In this document: positions 24,602 through 35,462 of the stretch, piece after piece
Position numbering within the stretch: position 1 is the first letter of the stretch
How the letters are laid out: every line of letters starts with the position of its first letter
Program-made: the position numbers and the translations under genes
Notes under the pieces: model-generated
Told to the model about the DNA's origin: nothing
The model's database searches: none
The model's input: the letters and a program-made list of their open reading frames with translations, nothing else
Source: Rhexocercosporidium sp. MPI-PUGE-AT-0058
Lineage: Eukaryota > Ascomycota > Leotiomycetes > Helotiales
Direction of reading: 5' to 3'
Assembly: GCA_020746875.1 (NCBI GenBank)
Contig: JAGTJL010000004.1
Span: 1,302,001-1,366,000 of the forward strand
DNA: 64,000 nt

Positions 24602-25553
24602 TCAGGAACCATTCAAGCTCCCCACGGCTGTCGATGCATCACTCATCTGATGATTCAACGAGACGTGGCTTTTCTGTCGTCGAGCTTTCGCCCGCCTGTT
24701 AATATCCTCCCAATCAATCTTCCAGTTCTTGATACTGTCTGTAAGCTCTGGGTCATCGTCGTGGCGATGAATACAATTCGTACATTGGACTTGTATTGCC
24801 TGAAGCTGGATCCGGAGGAACTTGAGTTCTGACTGGCTGGATTGATAATCATCGTCCCTGAGTGAAAGTTAGATATTTGAAATGAAGTGAGATTCGCTAT
24901 TCTGGAAATGTACTTACATTTCGGCAATGCGGTATTCGAGGACAAGAATACGCTCAGCGGCTCTTTCAGCTCGTGTGACCAGCAAATCATGAATACGCTA
25001 TTGAGTGTCAGTCATTATGTATTTTGATTGATATGTGAAATAATGTGCTCACATCACACTCTTCTTTCCTAACTAACAACTGCGCAACAGTACTTGACAA
25101 CTTGTCCGAAAGTTCTTCAGCAGCTTTCGCAACTTCAACCGCTTTACTCGGAATAGGCTCAAAAACAATTCTAGGAGACGACTTTTCAGATACGATCGGA
25201 ACACGCATTTTGATATTCTGGGTCGGGGTCGGCGGTCCCCAGAAGAAATCATCATCATTCGAGAGTCCAGATATCTTCCGTGAGATGGGAGTTCTTGGAC
25301 TATTCGACTTCTCGACACTATTGACGAGAAGTTCGATCTTGTCGACTTCCTTGTGGATAGCTGAGACGGAACCATCTTTGAGGGAGCTGACTTTTGAGAG
25401 GCGGAGGACTAGGTCGCTGAGCCGGTCGATGAGAACATCCTTGCTATCTTGTGTGAGATCTTCATCTGGTGAGTCTAGAAACTTCTCGCTTGTTGGTGAT
25501 GTTAATTGGCGATGGAGGACGGGAAAGTGGGATATTCCTAGGTGGTAGGACAT
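24602..25553 (-). CDS. Unnamed coiled-coil-like protein
   Basis: Three exons (25553-25053, 24997-24918, 24857-24602) give 278 residues; introns are 55 and 60 nt with GTGAGC and GTAAGT donors. I do not recognise the family. Helical, heptad-like segments include DVLIDRLSDLVLRLSKVSSL, VAKAAEELSDKLSSTVAQLL and VTRAERAAERILVLEYRIAE. They are separated by a linker with GPPTPTQNIKMRVP and several SP/TP sites. Near the C-terminus a CTNCIHRHDDD motif precedes a basic stretch (RRAKARRQKSH). The ATG at 25553 is chosen because the open frame upstream has no ATG. It is divergent from the anthranilate synthase gene (465 bp apart). A structural or scaffold role is possible but unsupported. Confidence 0.68.
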
Positions 25554-26018
25554 CTTGACATTCGGACTTGCGGGTGATGTTTGGTTTCGATGGGTGGTGA
25601 CCGGGGTGTAGCTTTTTGGCCGCTCTGGACTTGATAAAGGTACTCGACCGTAGTAATTTTCGTTTCTCAAGATACATCTGTACACTTCCAATCAAGTAAA
25701 TATTCTCGCAAAGAAGTAGCCAAGTGCAAGACACTTGTGAGCTGTTCTTCTTGAGGTTGTCGTAAGAGATGGAAGCGAGATCAGGTCAGGCGGGCCGTTG
25801 GCGGGGGAGCTCGGAGTGCGGCCGCTCTGGCCGACCATCGGGGAAATTATTCCAAGTGACACAACACCTCAATCTACCACCAGTGTTCTCCTCCTGGTAG
25901 CGATTTATTCCTCAAGCAGCCACGTAATATCGAACCGTCTGCTATCGTCTAGAAGCCCAGGAAGAATTCTAAGGATCTCGTACCTTCAAATTGTAATTGC
26001 TCTCTCAAATCAGACACA
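25554..26018. promoter_or_regulatory. Divergent promoter region of anthranilate synthase gene
   Basis: This 465 bp spacer separates two head-to-head genes. I see no clear TGASTCA site in the spacer itself; one occurs just inside the first trp intron. Confidence 0.5.
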
Positions 26019-27733
26019 ATGGGCGTTGGAGTAAGTAGCTTTTGAATGACTCAATTGACACTCACCATGGAAAACTGACTGGTACTTAGGAAGAACTCCA
26101 ACCGTCCCTGGATACTATCCGGGAGATCCTACAGAAAGCTGCTGGCACTCCTAGCCCTCCCAATCTTGTCCCAGTCTTCGCAGAAATACCGTCCGACCTG
26201 ATCAAACCTTCTGAAGCATACCTCAAGATATCTGCCCACTCCAAATCCGAATACTCCTTCCTGTTTGAGAGCGCTGCTACGGAGAGAGTTGGAAGATACA
26301 GCTTTGTTGGTGCCGGACCCAGAAAGATCATCAAGACAGGAGAAGGCCATGGCGAATCTGTTGATCCTCTGCCTTTGCTTGAGGCCGAACTATCGAAGAG
26401 TCGGGTTGCACATGTACCAAAACTGAAGCTGCCACCTTTGACTGGTGGGGCAATTGGGTATGTGGGATACGACTGTGTACGATATTTCGAGCCCAAGACT
26501 GCCAGACCCATGAAAGATGTTCTGAAGGTTCCAGAGTCACTATTCATGCTATTCGATACAATCGTATCCTTCGATGGATTTTACGAGAAAATCAAAGTCA
26601 TAACCTACCTCAAGGTCCCGAAAGACTTGTCTAAGCTTCAAGAAGCGTATGACCAAGCAGGAGATGCAATCAATGATATTGTTGAGGTGTTGAACTCAAA
26701 CGAAAAGATCCTCCCGGAGCAACCTCCCATCAAGCTAGGTCAACAAGCTACTTCCAACATTGGACAGGCTGGCTACGAGAAACATGTTACAGATTTGAAG
26801 AAGCACATTGTAGCCGGTGATATTATTCAAGCTGTTCCATCTCAAAGATTTGCTCGGCCTACCTCCTTGCATCCCTTCAATATTTACCGACACCTCCGAA
26901 CGGTCAACCCCTCGCCATATTTGTTCTACATCAGCTGTGCCGACTTCCAGATAGTTGGTGCATCACCTGAACTTCTGGTGAAGAAGGAGGCTGGCCGCAT
27001 CATAACTCATCCAATTGCCGGAACAGTCAAGAGAGGAGAGACACCTGAAGAGGACGAGGCTCTTGCTGACGAGCTCCGACAATCACTAAAGGATAGAGCT
27101 GAGCATGTCATGTTAGTGGATCTTGCAAGAAACGACATCAACCGCGTCTGTGATCCACGAACAACCAAAGTCGACCGATTGATGGTGGTGGAGAAATTTA
27201 GTCATGTACAGCACCTGGTTTCGCAAGTCTCTGGAGTCTTGAGGAAAGGTATGACAAGATTCGATGCATTCAGATCCATTTTCCCGGCAGGTACTGTCTC
27301 TGGAGCTCCAAAGGTCAAAGCCATGGAGCTCATTGCAGAATTGGAGAAAGAGAAGCGTGGAGTCTATGCTGGAGCTGTCGGGTACTTTGGCTACGCAAGC
27401 GTCGATGCTGAAGGCAATGAAGTTGAAGGCGAGATGGATACTTGCATTGCCCTAAGAACCATGGTGGTTAAGGACGGAGTGGCGTATTTGCAAGCTGGTA
27501 TGCTTTCCCAACCCAAGTCTCCAAGTAACCTGAGTTCAAGTACTGACCAATCTGCAGGCGGTGGCATTGTCTTCGACTCCGACCCATACGATGAGTATAT
27601 CGAGACGATCAACAAGTTGAAGTCAAATTCGACGACTCTGGAGAAGGCCGAGCAGCTCTATTCGAAGAAACAGGCCGCCGAAAAGTCTAACGGAGCACCC
27701 AAAAAAGCTCATATCGACTTGGCGGCCGGTTGA
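26019..27733 (+). CDS. TRP2: Anthranilate synthase component I
   Basis: Three exons (26019-26030, 26090-27497, 27558-27733) give 531 residues. The enzyme makes anthranilate from chorismate, the first committed step of tryptophan synthesis; the glutaminase partner is not in this window. The N-terminal domain holds SEYSFLFESAATERVGRYSF, the region of the tryptophan feedback site. The chorismate-binding domain has IQAVPSQRFARP, PSPYLFYISCADFQIVGASP, HPIAGTVKRGETPEEDEALA, EHVMLVDLARNDINRVC, FPAGTVSGAPKVKAMELI and, across intron 2, LQAGGGIVFDSDPYDE. Exon 1 codes for only MGVG. Intron 2 is 60 nt with no in-frame stop, so simple gene finders may retain it. All catalytic motifs look intact. Confidence 0.96.
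26047..26053. promoter_or_regulatory. Candidate Gcn4/CPC1 site (TGACTCA) in trp intron 1
   Basis: A perfect TGACTCA lies inside the 59 nt first intron, about 30 bp after the start codon. This is the known binding core of Gcn4/CPC1/CpcA, which controls amino-acid biosynthesis genes. Function here is inferred; the heptamer also occurs elsewhere by chance. Confidence 0.4.
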
Positions 27734-28585
27734 TCAACAAATACGACTGGTTCATCGTGGCTTCTTGTTGCTGTTTTGTTTTGTGACATTCCATCTCGGT
27801 GAAGTCGTTTCGTGGGGAGTAAATATCAGCAGTCGAGAAGTTTCCGACTCGCGTGGACGTTTCATACTCATTCAACGTCCGGAGAATGTTCAAAGCTCGA
27901 AGTTTTGAGTACTTCCTTTTCAACCCAAGATTTCCGTCCCCAAGCAACTATTGTTGAGTCACACAGTGCTTTCGTCAGCGGCGTGAAGCTTGGACGACGG
28001 CTAGATTTCGGCATTCTCATTTGTACCAACCATCCTTGACCATACCACCACCCGCACCTCTTAATAAACACGTCTTTAATGTGGAACCCCCTTCCCCAAA
28101 AACAATGCAGAAACTGAGAGTGCGTTCCGAATCAGTCATCACGTTTGCTCCGCGCTCTTCCCTGCTCCATCTCCACCCACCCCTTTCCCTCTCGTCTGGC
28201 TCATAGATGCCTAAACAGGGATATGATCCTTCACGATCAATGCATAATTACCCAATCTAGCAAATCTCGCTGGGGAAACACTGTACCTTACACCGCGTTT
28301 TCCTTGTCTTGTGCGTCTTCGTTGGCAGGTGCAACGCGCAGCATGAAAAGATAATTTCTCTTTACCAATGCCGTCGCGCGATGGACTTTGCGACAGCCTG
28401 AACCAGTGATCGCATTCAATTTGACTCGAGTTTTTGACTTCTCGTGCGTGTGTTCCTTGTCAAGCGTTGTCCATAAGTATCCCGACATTCCCATGATTTC
28501 TTTTCTTCTTGTACCTGTTCCGCTCGACCCTGTTCATATCCTTTACTAATACACCTCCCATCTCAACCTCTCACAGATCATCACA
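27734..28585. other. Gene-free stretch
   Basis: This holds the 3' end of the anthranilate synthase gene and the promoter and leader of the next gene. The right part is pyrimidine-rich. No gene is recognised. Confidence 0.5.
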
Positions 28586-29301
28586 ATGTAAGTGCTCTCA
28601 AGACTACACTTCAAGATCGCCAATATCTCTTGAAATCTTGGAAGATACTTCTCCATTCAGACCATGCTAATCACCACATCCAGGGCCGCCGAAGCCGCCG
28701 CTGGTGCACCACCAGCGCCCCTCTCTCCCCCTCTCATCTCACCATCCAGCGCCTCCGGCCGCCCAGGAACTTCAGGAACAGAGCTCAATCTCCGGACCGA
28801 CCGTCAAAAAGCCCAGACATCTTACCAGCGCGCCGCCGAAGCCGAGCAAGCCTACCGAGCCAAACGCCGCGCGACGTACGCTCGCAAAGACTTCAACGCT
28901 GCGAAGGCACACTTCGCCGCCGCGGGCGTCAGCATCAGAGAGGGTGGGAAGTGCGTGTGGAGCGCTGTCCGTGCCGGCCCGGCTGTCATCAAGGAGAAGC
29001 AGGTTAAGATGCGCGAGCAAGGGAAGGCGAGGAAGAGGGAGAACGCTGAGGCTGTTAGTATTTTCTTCCTTAGTGTGTCAGGGCTTCCAATGAGATTTTG
29101 GCCTCCTGTTTCCTATGTGACTCCATTTGTGGTCTTCAATTTGAGCTGCGAGTTGGGGGCTGCAGACGAGGATGCTCTGAAGTATAACTGCTGACATCTC
29201 AACTACAGAAAAAGAAGAAGTGGGAGGAGAAAGCTAAGAAGAGCCATGAATCTTCCTCTTCTACCGAGGTTGCTCCTGCCGAAGCAACTCCAGCTGCTTA
29301 G
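28586..29301 (+). CDS. Small Ala/Lys-rich protein; start codon split by an intron
   Basis: I assemble exons 28586-28587 (AT only), 28684-29053 and 29209-29301, giving 154 residues. The start ATG is completed only by splicing: AT|GTAAGT joins to CAG|GGCC. A branch-point-like TGCTAATCA lies about 20 nt before the acceptor. The protein begins MAAEAAAGAPPAPLSPP, continues with an alanine/arginine-rich helical region (QTSYQRAAEAEQAYRAKRRA, KDFNAAKAHFAAAG) and ends in a basic then acidic tail (KKKKWEEKAKKS...EATPAA). I do not recognise a family. An in-frame ATG at 28664 inside the intron would give a form six residues longer if the intron were retained. The composition suggests a soluble, strongly helical protein. 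Confidence 0.62.
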
Positions 29302-30019
29302 ACGTCCTACTCAATCGCTGGAGTAGAGGATTCAATCTCTAGGCTGAAGAAGAGTCGAGGACTGGATGTCGCTTCATTGTGCTGGAATGGATATCACATC
29401 GGAGACATTGATGTATCATTTGGGGAACTGGTAATAGAGAACGGAGAGAGGAACGGGTTGCGGACAGGGGCAATGGGCTTCAAAACTTGCAGGCGGTTCA
29501 TTTTCATTTGTCAGGATGCCTAATATACCCCATGCTTTTTACTTTTCCTTTGTCACTGCGTTGTACTCAATTATAGTGGTACATACGACGTCCATGAAAC
29601 TCCCCTCACTCGTTATTTTTTATTCTTAAACAGTTTTGGAATTGGTGTTTTCCCACTTGCGTATTGTTGAAAAAAACACGCAAAAACACAAAAAATACAT
29701 ACAGAGCGAATGAACACATTTCTCGGCTTTTAAAAATACTTCCAGTACAACAAAATATGATAGTGGTGCAGTTTAAAAGAAGTCCATGCCGCTTGCCGAA
29801 TTCTTGATGGAATCCGCTACTTATCCATATCGAGCTTCAAGGGGAAAGGAAATGCTTGCATGCCTTTGTCGGCATTTTCTCTATGCTGCAGAATTTCTTG
29901 AGAGGAAAGAGACATCAGCCACCTTCACAATCTCTCAATCCACTCACTCCCGCTTCATAAACTAATCCCAACCCAGACCCATCAACCTCCAAGCCACCAC
30001 CTTAATCTCGAGAAACAAA
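29302..30019. other. Gene-free convergent spacer
   Basis: This lies between two convergent genes. It is AT-rich near 29620-29760 and contains A-runs typical of 3' ends. No gene is seen. Confidence 0.5.
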
Positions 30020-30780
30020 CTACCTCATCCCACCATCCAACCACTGCACAAACTCAAAGGCAAACAAACACTTGCCCCCCTCCACAACCCTCCCCTCAAC
30101 CCCAAACCTCCAAAACCCACTCCTCAGAAACACCCACGGGATCTGAAAATCCAGCAACAGATCTACCCTCCCCACTCTCGGCAAGAACTCAACTTCCTTC
30201 CCTTTCTCATCACGGATAACGAGGTGTGCCGCGTCGTTGAATACTGTACTTTTGAAGGGTATGGTGAGGGGCGAGTGGGTGATGTGGGTTTTGTCTGCGT
30301 AGGTGACGCTGCTGGTTAGAACGAGTGTTGCGTTTTGGAGGTATGGATCGGGAGTTGGACCTGAGACGGGGAACTTGGGTGTTTCGTCTTCAGAGGGGAT
30401 TTTGATGTTAGAGGGCATGTAGCCGCGGAGGTAGATGAAGAAGACGCGGTCACTTTGGAGATTAAACATCAGACGCTTACTGCATAAATGTGCCTACAAT
30501 ACGAACACAGAGAAGATTCGGAATAGGAATAGAGGAAGGGGCTAGAAGCTTACGCTATCATAGGCGTTGGTGCTATCTCGAGGAATTCGACGGAGAAGAG
30601 CTGTTCCTCTTTTGGAACTGGGCTATACGTGGCGTTGTTGTGGCCTGGTACCTTTTCTGCTTCGGAATCGGCCATGGTTTTCATGATTGATAGATGCTTT
30701 TGCTGCGGGTTTGCCTGGACAATAGTAGCCAGTGAAGCGACAGAAAGGAGCAGGAAGTGCAGGACAAGACGGTTCATCAT
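30020..30780 (-). CDS. Predicted secreted protein of unknown family
   Basis: Two exons (30780-30554, 30452-30020) give 219 residues. The N-terminus (MMNRLVLHFLLLSVASLATI, then VQAN) is a clear signal peptide with likely cleavage near residue 24. The body has GHNNATYSPVPKEEQLFSVE, FLEIAPTPMIADRVFFIYLR, an N-glycosylation-like NATL in a beta-rich middle, and VDLLLDFQIPWVFLRSGFWR, ending in CLFAFEFVQWLDGG. There is only one cysteine in the mature part. It looks beta-sandwich-like, resembling uncharacterised secreted fungal proteins, but I cannot name a domain. The intron is 101 nt; its acceptor CCAAAG is unusual but is the only one that keeps the conserved-looking ADRVFFIYLRG joint. A second ATG follows the first immediately. 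Confidence 0.72.
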
Positions 30781-31946
30781 TCGAGTTTTCGTGGACGAGA
30801 GTTGGGATGTTTAGCAATATGTGAGATTAGAGAAATGGTGTTAACGAACTAGTGTATATTTATGGGTGTACTTTCAATACTCGAAATGGAAAGTGGCTGC
30901 CTAGAGTAAGCCTGCAGGCAGCAGGTAATAACTTATGCTAGATAAATGATCCTTCAAACAATTGTTTTACCCTTTGATGATAAACAGCAAGGAAAGAGTG
31001 AGGGTCTCGGCAGGCAATCGAGTCATGGTAAAGCATTGCAGACTGCCCGTGTGTTGATGTCTATCACAACTCGCTTAACAAGGCTAACCTGCCTCGCAAG
31101 GGGGTACTAACTGAATAGGAAAGTCGGGTTGTCAAACCACAGCTACATTTCATCGTATCTCAATGACTAGACACAACAACTGATAGAAGCAATACTCGCG
31201 ACATTCCCCAGAAACCTAAAGCGGGCCTCAGGTCCACCATGTGTCGAAATTGCGGAGATGAGAGTAAATTTGCACAACGTCGCTCCTGACGGGATCACGA
31301 CAGGAAAAATAATGATGAGAACTGTGTCAGTACCTGAGACCAAACCTATAAACACTTGAGTATAACTTCGTAATGAGGAGATATAACATGCAAGCCAGAT
31401 AAGTGAAAATTGGCAATTTGACGAACGCTCAGTACGAAAACAATGATTGCTCGCTAATCATGAAGCTCTTAGCTAGGACTACCGAGAAAAGAAGAATACT
31501 AGTAACCTGAACGATGACTGCACTCATTGACCACACGTTGGTTAATTTAGGGAGAGACGGTGACTGCGGCAACTGCGGCAGTCAATATTCAATGTAAACA
31601 TGAATCATGAAAAGTGGCAAATCGGACCAGTAATGAGACGTCACAAGATCCACCCAAACAGTACAAATTCGACACTAATGGAGAAATCCATGACACAACG
31701 AAAGTGATTCAGGCCTGATGACGGAAACAGAGGTTATAAAGAACACACGTTCTTGCCAGCAAAGTCGACCCGTCCATCAACAGAAAGACTCCAGGCGTAT
31801 CGAATCTTCTGTTGTAGAAGAGGCTGGAAAGAGGAGAATCCGATATTTGATTGCACGGCGCCGCGCGTACGCAGCGCAACCCGTCCCACCAATGCTATCT
31901 AACCTAGAGTACAAGTGTCTATTCTATCATACAAGCCCATCCGCGT
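30781..31946. other. Gene-free stretch, 1.2 kb
   Basis: This lies between the secreted-protein start and the cytochrome c stop. Open frames here are short and unconvincing. No RNA gene or repeat is recognised. Confidence 0.5.
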
Positions 31947-32882
31947 CTACTTGGTCTCTGCCTTCAGGTAGCTGTGAATAGTGTTAGTAAGGATTATCAA
32001 TTTGCTCAGTATATACGGGTATAGTATAGATGGAAGACATACGAGATCAAATCGTTCCGGTCCTTATCCTTCTTCAGTCCACCGAATGCCATCTTCGTTC
32101 CTGGAATATACTTCTTTGGGTTCTCAAGGTACTCGAACTATTTCCCAGCCGTTAGCATAATATTTTCAAAAACATGATTCTCAAATCATCTCAGACGCGA
32201 GCCGGGCAGACATACCAAGGTGTCGTTATCCCACGTAATCCCCTTCGCCTTGTTGGCATCGGTGTATGAGAAGCCATCAACGGAACCAGTCTTACGTCCG
32301 AACAGGCCGTGCAAGTTAGGACCGATCTTGTTTCCCTCGCCCTCGCCGAGGGTGTGGCATTGAGCGCATCGTGTCTTGAAGAGGTTGGCACCCTTCTTAG
32401 CATCTCCTATAGACACATTCCGTCAGCAAGAATCATTTCCGTATTTGTAGGCTTCAGAATAAAGAACGTGGCAGAGAGCCAGGCGCAAGGTGGCGGCAAC
32501 CATGGAAGATGGGCATTGAGAATTGCTGCTCAAGGGGAAGCATCTCATGTATCCATAGCCCATGTGTGCTAATTATCTCGAGATTCGGAAGAGCGTTGGT
32601 GGTATGGTGGATGTTCCCAGATCGGATCTGTCGGGTGGCGTGCAACACGAAAGTGCCCCCAACGCCCACGACGTCAAGGAAACCGGAATCCAACATCGAG
32701 ACCATCGATCCATCGTCCATGAGACCTCTGACCAGCAGTGCAAGTTTTGATGTTGTTCGTCCAGCTCGTACAATTCAATGGCTTTCTCTCAACCAGTGAC
32801 GTGACCCTTTTCCCTGGCCTGGCAGACAAACGAGGAAAGTAAAACAAGAAAGCAAGCAGTACGTACCATCCTTGAAAGGCAT
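31947..32882 (-). CDS. CYC1: Cytochrome c
   Basis: Four exons (32882-32867, 32406-32216, 32137-32043, 31971-31947) give 108 residues, the normal fungal length. The protein shuttles electrons from complex III to complex IV in the mitochondrial intermembrane space. It starts [19 protein letters not shown]; the heme attachment site is CAQCH; the region [18 protein letters not shown] carries the trimethyl-lysine site and the axial Met. It ends [11 protein letters not shown]. As usual for cytochrome c there is no cleavable presequence. The first intron is 460 nt and interrupts codon 6; the others are 78 and 71 nt. The gene is divergent from a putative mitochondrial membrane protein, with CCAAT boxes in the shared upstream region. 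Confidence 0.97.
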
Positions 32883-33115
32883 CTTGAAGTATTAAAAGGT
32901 GATGTAGTGTAGTGTAGAGGATCGAAAGAGTGTGAAGGCGTGGAAGTGTGGTTTGAAGTGTGAGTGAGAGAGTGAGGTTTTTATTTATTAGATGGGATGG
33001 GAGAGAAGAAAACTTTTGGTAGCTTCCCAGCCGGACGGACGAGATGACACGGAGATTCAGGACAAGCTTGATTACTAGCGCGCACCAGCCACAGCGGAAG
33101 AATAAGCGACGCGTG

Positions 33116-33120
33116 ATTGG
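33116..33120 (-). promoter_or_regulatory. CCAAT box
   Basis: A CCAAT (ATTGG on the plus strand) lies about 235 bp upstream of the cytochrome c start codon, in the orientation facing that gene. Confidence 0.4.
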
Positions 33121-33282
33121 CCAAGGGCTGGCGGGTCGAAAAAACGATAAAAAATCGGGACAGAAGCTCATCGAACGACTTTCGCCCTTTGTCCGAGGCA
33201 CGCTTGGGTGGGCGTAGTAATGCCAAGCCGAATCCCGGCTTTTGGAAGCTGTAGTTGTTGTAGTGTGGCTAGTAAAGTACGT

Positions 33283-33287
33283 CCAAT
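33283..33287 (+). promoter_or_regulatory. CCAAT box
   Basis: A CCAAT lies about 75 bp upstream of the start codon of the divergent mitochondrial-protein gene. Confidence 0.4.
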
Positions 33288-33361
33288 GAGTTGAGCTTGG
33301 AAAAAAACATCCAGAGTTAACATAAGAGCTCAAAGCTCTCTCAACCACCAACCCACCAAAA

Positions 33362-34226
33362 ATGCCACCCACAACCTCAATCCCCCGTTTCCTCCTCCCC
33401 CAAAGAGGTTCAATATGGCGAGCTCGACTTTCCAACCCATCCTCAACAGCGCTCACCATCCGGCACGCCTCAAAAGCATCCAAAGCGTCCTCCAAAGCTA
33501 CCCCAAAACAACCCATCAAGCCCTTCGTGCTCGAGAAACCCACGAAATTCAATCCCCCTTCCCACGGGGCGCGGCTGAGAAAGGAAGCACCGCGGTACCC
33601 AGGACCGAAATTATCAGAGGAAGAGGCAGCTGCGCAGAGGACGAAGAAATATCCTAACATGATGCCGCCAGACGGGACGTTCATGCACTGGTTTGTGAAT
33701 AACAGGGCGATACATTTGTACATCACTCTGGTAAGCCATCCTCCCTATCTCTACGTATACCTGGATATATAGTTCTGGTTCCTCAATGGATGTTCAACGA
33801 GCTAATCGAACCCAGGGCACGCTCTTCGGCCTCGCAGCTACAGTCTGGGTCACGAACTTCAAGCGCAACTCCCCCTTCGCAGACATGCTCCCGGCCTGGT
33901 CCCAGCTCTTCGTGCACCCCATCGCCTTCTTCCGCACGTTCATGGAGGTCGTGAAGATGAATTCGGATTACGTGACTGCGGAGACGATGGAGAGGCGCAA
34001 GCGGAAGGTGGAGGATGTTGCGAAGAGGGCTGCGTATAGGAAGGCGCATGGCTTGGATAAGGATGAGGGCTTTGGAGGGTGGACGGCGAAGACTGATGAG
34101 CAGATTTTGGGACCGGGTATTCCGGTCGGTGCGGAGGAGGGGAAGGAGGAAGCGCAGGCGCAGGTGCAGAGTGAACCTGTTGTGAGAGAGAAGAGGCCGT
34201 TGAAGAAGTGGTTTGGTATCTGGTAA
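33362..34226 (+). CDS. Putative mitochondrial membrane protein
   Basis: Two exons (33362-33730, 33816-34226) give 259 residues. The N-terminus (MPPTTSIPRFLLPQRGSIWR, then ARLSNPSSTALTIRHASKAS) is rich in Arg, Ser and Thr without acids, as expected of a mitochondrial presequence. One likely transmembrane segment, AIHLYITLGTLFGLAATVWV, is split by the intron. After it come HPIAFFRTFMEVVKMNSDYV and a long charged tail (TMERRKRKVEDVAKRAAYRK) ending PLKKWFGIW. I recognise it only as a conserved-looking fungal protein of unknown role. The head-to-head pairing with cytochrome c fits a mitochondrial function but does not prove it. Its stop is 86 bp from the convergent RRP42 stop. Confidence 0.75.
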
Positions 34227-34312
34227 AAGGCAATGCATTGAGCGCGAAATGTAGGAAATGGATGTAGATGCAGCTCGTGGGTATCATTGTAGAAAACTGT
34301 ATATAGTGTAAA

Positions 34313-35462
34313 CTAACCCAACTCAACGGCATCCAGACCGTCTAATACCTCCTCCGCTACCCCACCATGCTCTAGTACTTTCTGGATCATAGCAGCTATC
34401 AGCTTCCTCTTCGCTCCTCCTCTAGGCGGTTGCCATACTCCTTCATCCTCCATGGTCTCCCTCTGACTCGCAGCCTGCTCCGTGGTAGGCGCAGCTCCTC
34501 CCGTAGCCGTATTCAACGCATTAGGTACACCAGGAGCCGTCAGTCTCGAGGGTGGATCGATAGTCCTGACGGACAATAACCTCAAATCCCTCGTCGTCCC
34601 ATCAACATCCATACCATTTCCGCCTCGGCCCAGTGATCTCTCCCCAACAGATACAGCCAGAACCACCTCAGCAACCGCAAGCTCCTCTTTACTCGGATCG
34701 AAGATAATATTGTCCTTCACAGCCATGACAAGCAGCGTAACAGGCGGCCTAGCATGTAAAGCCTGTACATCCCTCGGGTACACAAAAACCGAAGCGTCCC
34801 AATCATCGTCGAACAATGGATCCTCATCACCTTCTGACTTCAACTTCGGAAGTCTAGTCGACAGAAGAGCCAGGTGAGTGGTGAGTGAGAGCAGAGGAAG
34901 AGGATATGACAACGGCTGTGACAGTAGCAAAATCTGAGGATAGTCAGTAGGCAAAGACAAGTAGAAGGAGAAAGAAGAAGGAACTCACGTCCAAATACAA
35001 CTTCCAATGAAACCTCTCATTAATCCACAACCTCCCCGTAAACTCCCCATCAGCCAGCAAAGCCTCAGCCAGCAATGCGCTCAAAAAAACCGGCATCGAA
35101 TCATCGTCCCTGAAACCTGGGATCTCAACCGCGATCTCCACCCACTCATTCAATCCCCTTCCCTTGCCCCCCTCTCCCTCCCCATCACCCCCCGCTTCAC
35201 GTTCCCCAGCAACCCCCTGGTAACTCGGCCTCGACCTCTCAACCTCCGCCTTGACACCCACTATCGCCTCCGTCCCATCCGCGAAACAGATCCTCGCGCT
35301 CCCGTTCGTGCCAGGAAGGATATTACACTCTGCTATCAGCGGCCGAAATTGTGAGGGCGTGCGGCTGTCAGGGCGGATTGGTGGGGTGAGTGAGAGGGAG
35401 GTATGCAGGTAGGAGAGCTCTGCAGGGCTGAGGAGGATCTGCTGCGTTGATGAGGGTGCCAT
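34313..35462 (-). CDS. RRP42: Exosome core subunit Rrp42 (RNase PH fold)
   Basis: Two exons (35462-34989, 34933-34313) give 364 residues; the intron is 55 nt. The protein matches exosome ring subunit Rrp42: LSPAELSYLHTSLSLTPPIR, DSRTPSQFRPLIAECNILPG, GSARICFADGTEAIVGVKAE and PVFLSALLAEALL, then DWDASVFVYPRDVQALHARP and VAVSVGER-like motifs. In eukaryotes Rrp42 is a catalytically inactive RNase PH-like subunit of the ring that threads RNA to Rrp44 and Rrp6 for rRNA processing and decay. It is longer than yeast Rrp42 (265 residues) because of two low-complexity insertions: a Gly/Glu-rich one after the first strands, and a Pro/Ala/Thr-rich one near the C-terminus. The start is the first ATG, after which homology begins within ten residues. 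Confidence 0.85.

Larger units (their letters stand above)
32883..33361. promoter_or_regulatory. Divergent promoter: cytochrome c / mitochondrial protein
   Basis: This 479 bp head-to-head region contains two CCAAT boxes in opposite orientations. In fungi the HAP complex binds CCAAT and drives respiratory genes including cytochrome c. Co-regulation of both genes is inference. Confidence 0.55.

Noticed and set aside
25045..25548. 167-codon plus-strand frame opposite the small coiled-coil gene
   Set aside because: The minus-strand frame has matching introns and a coherent protein; this one is its complement.
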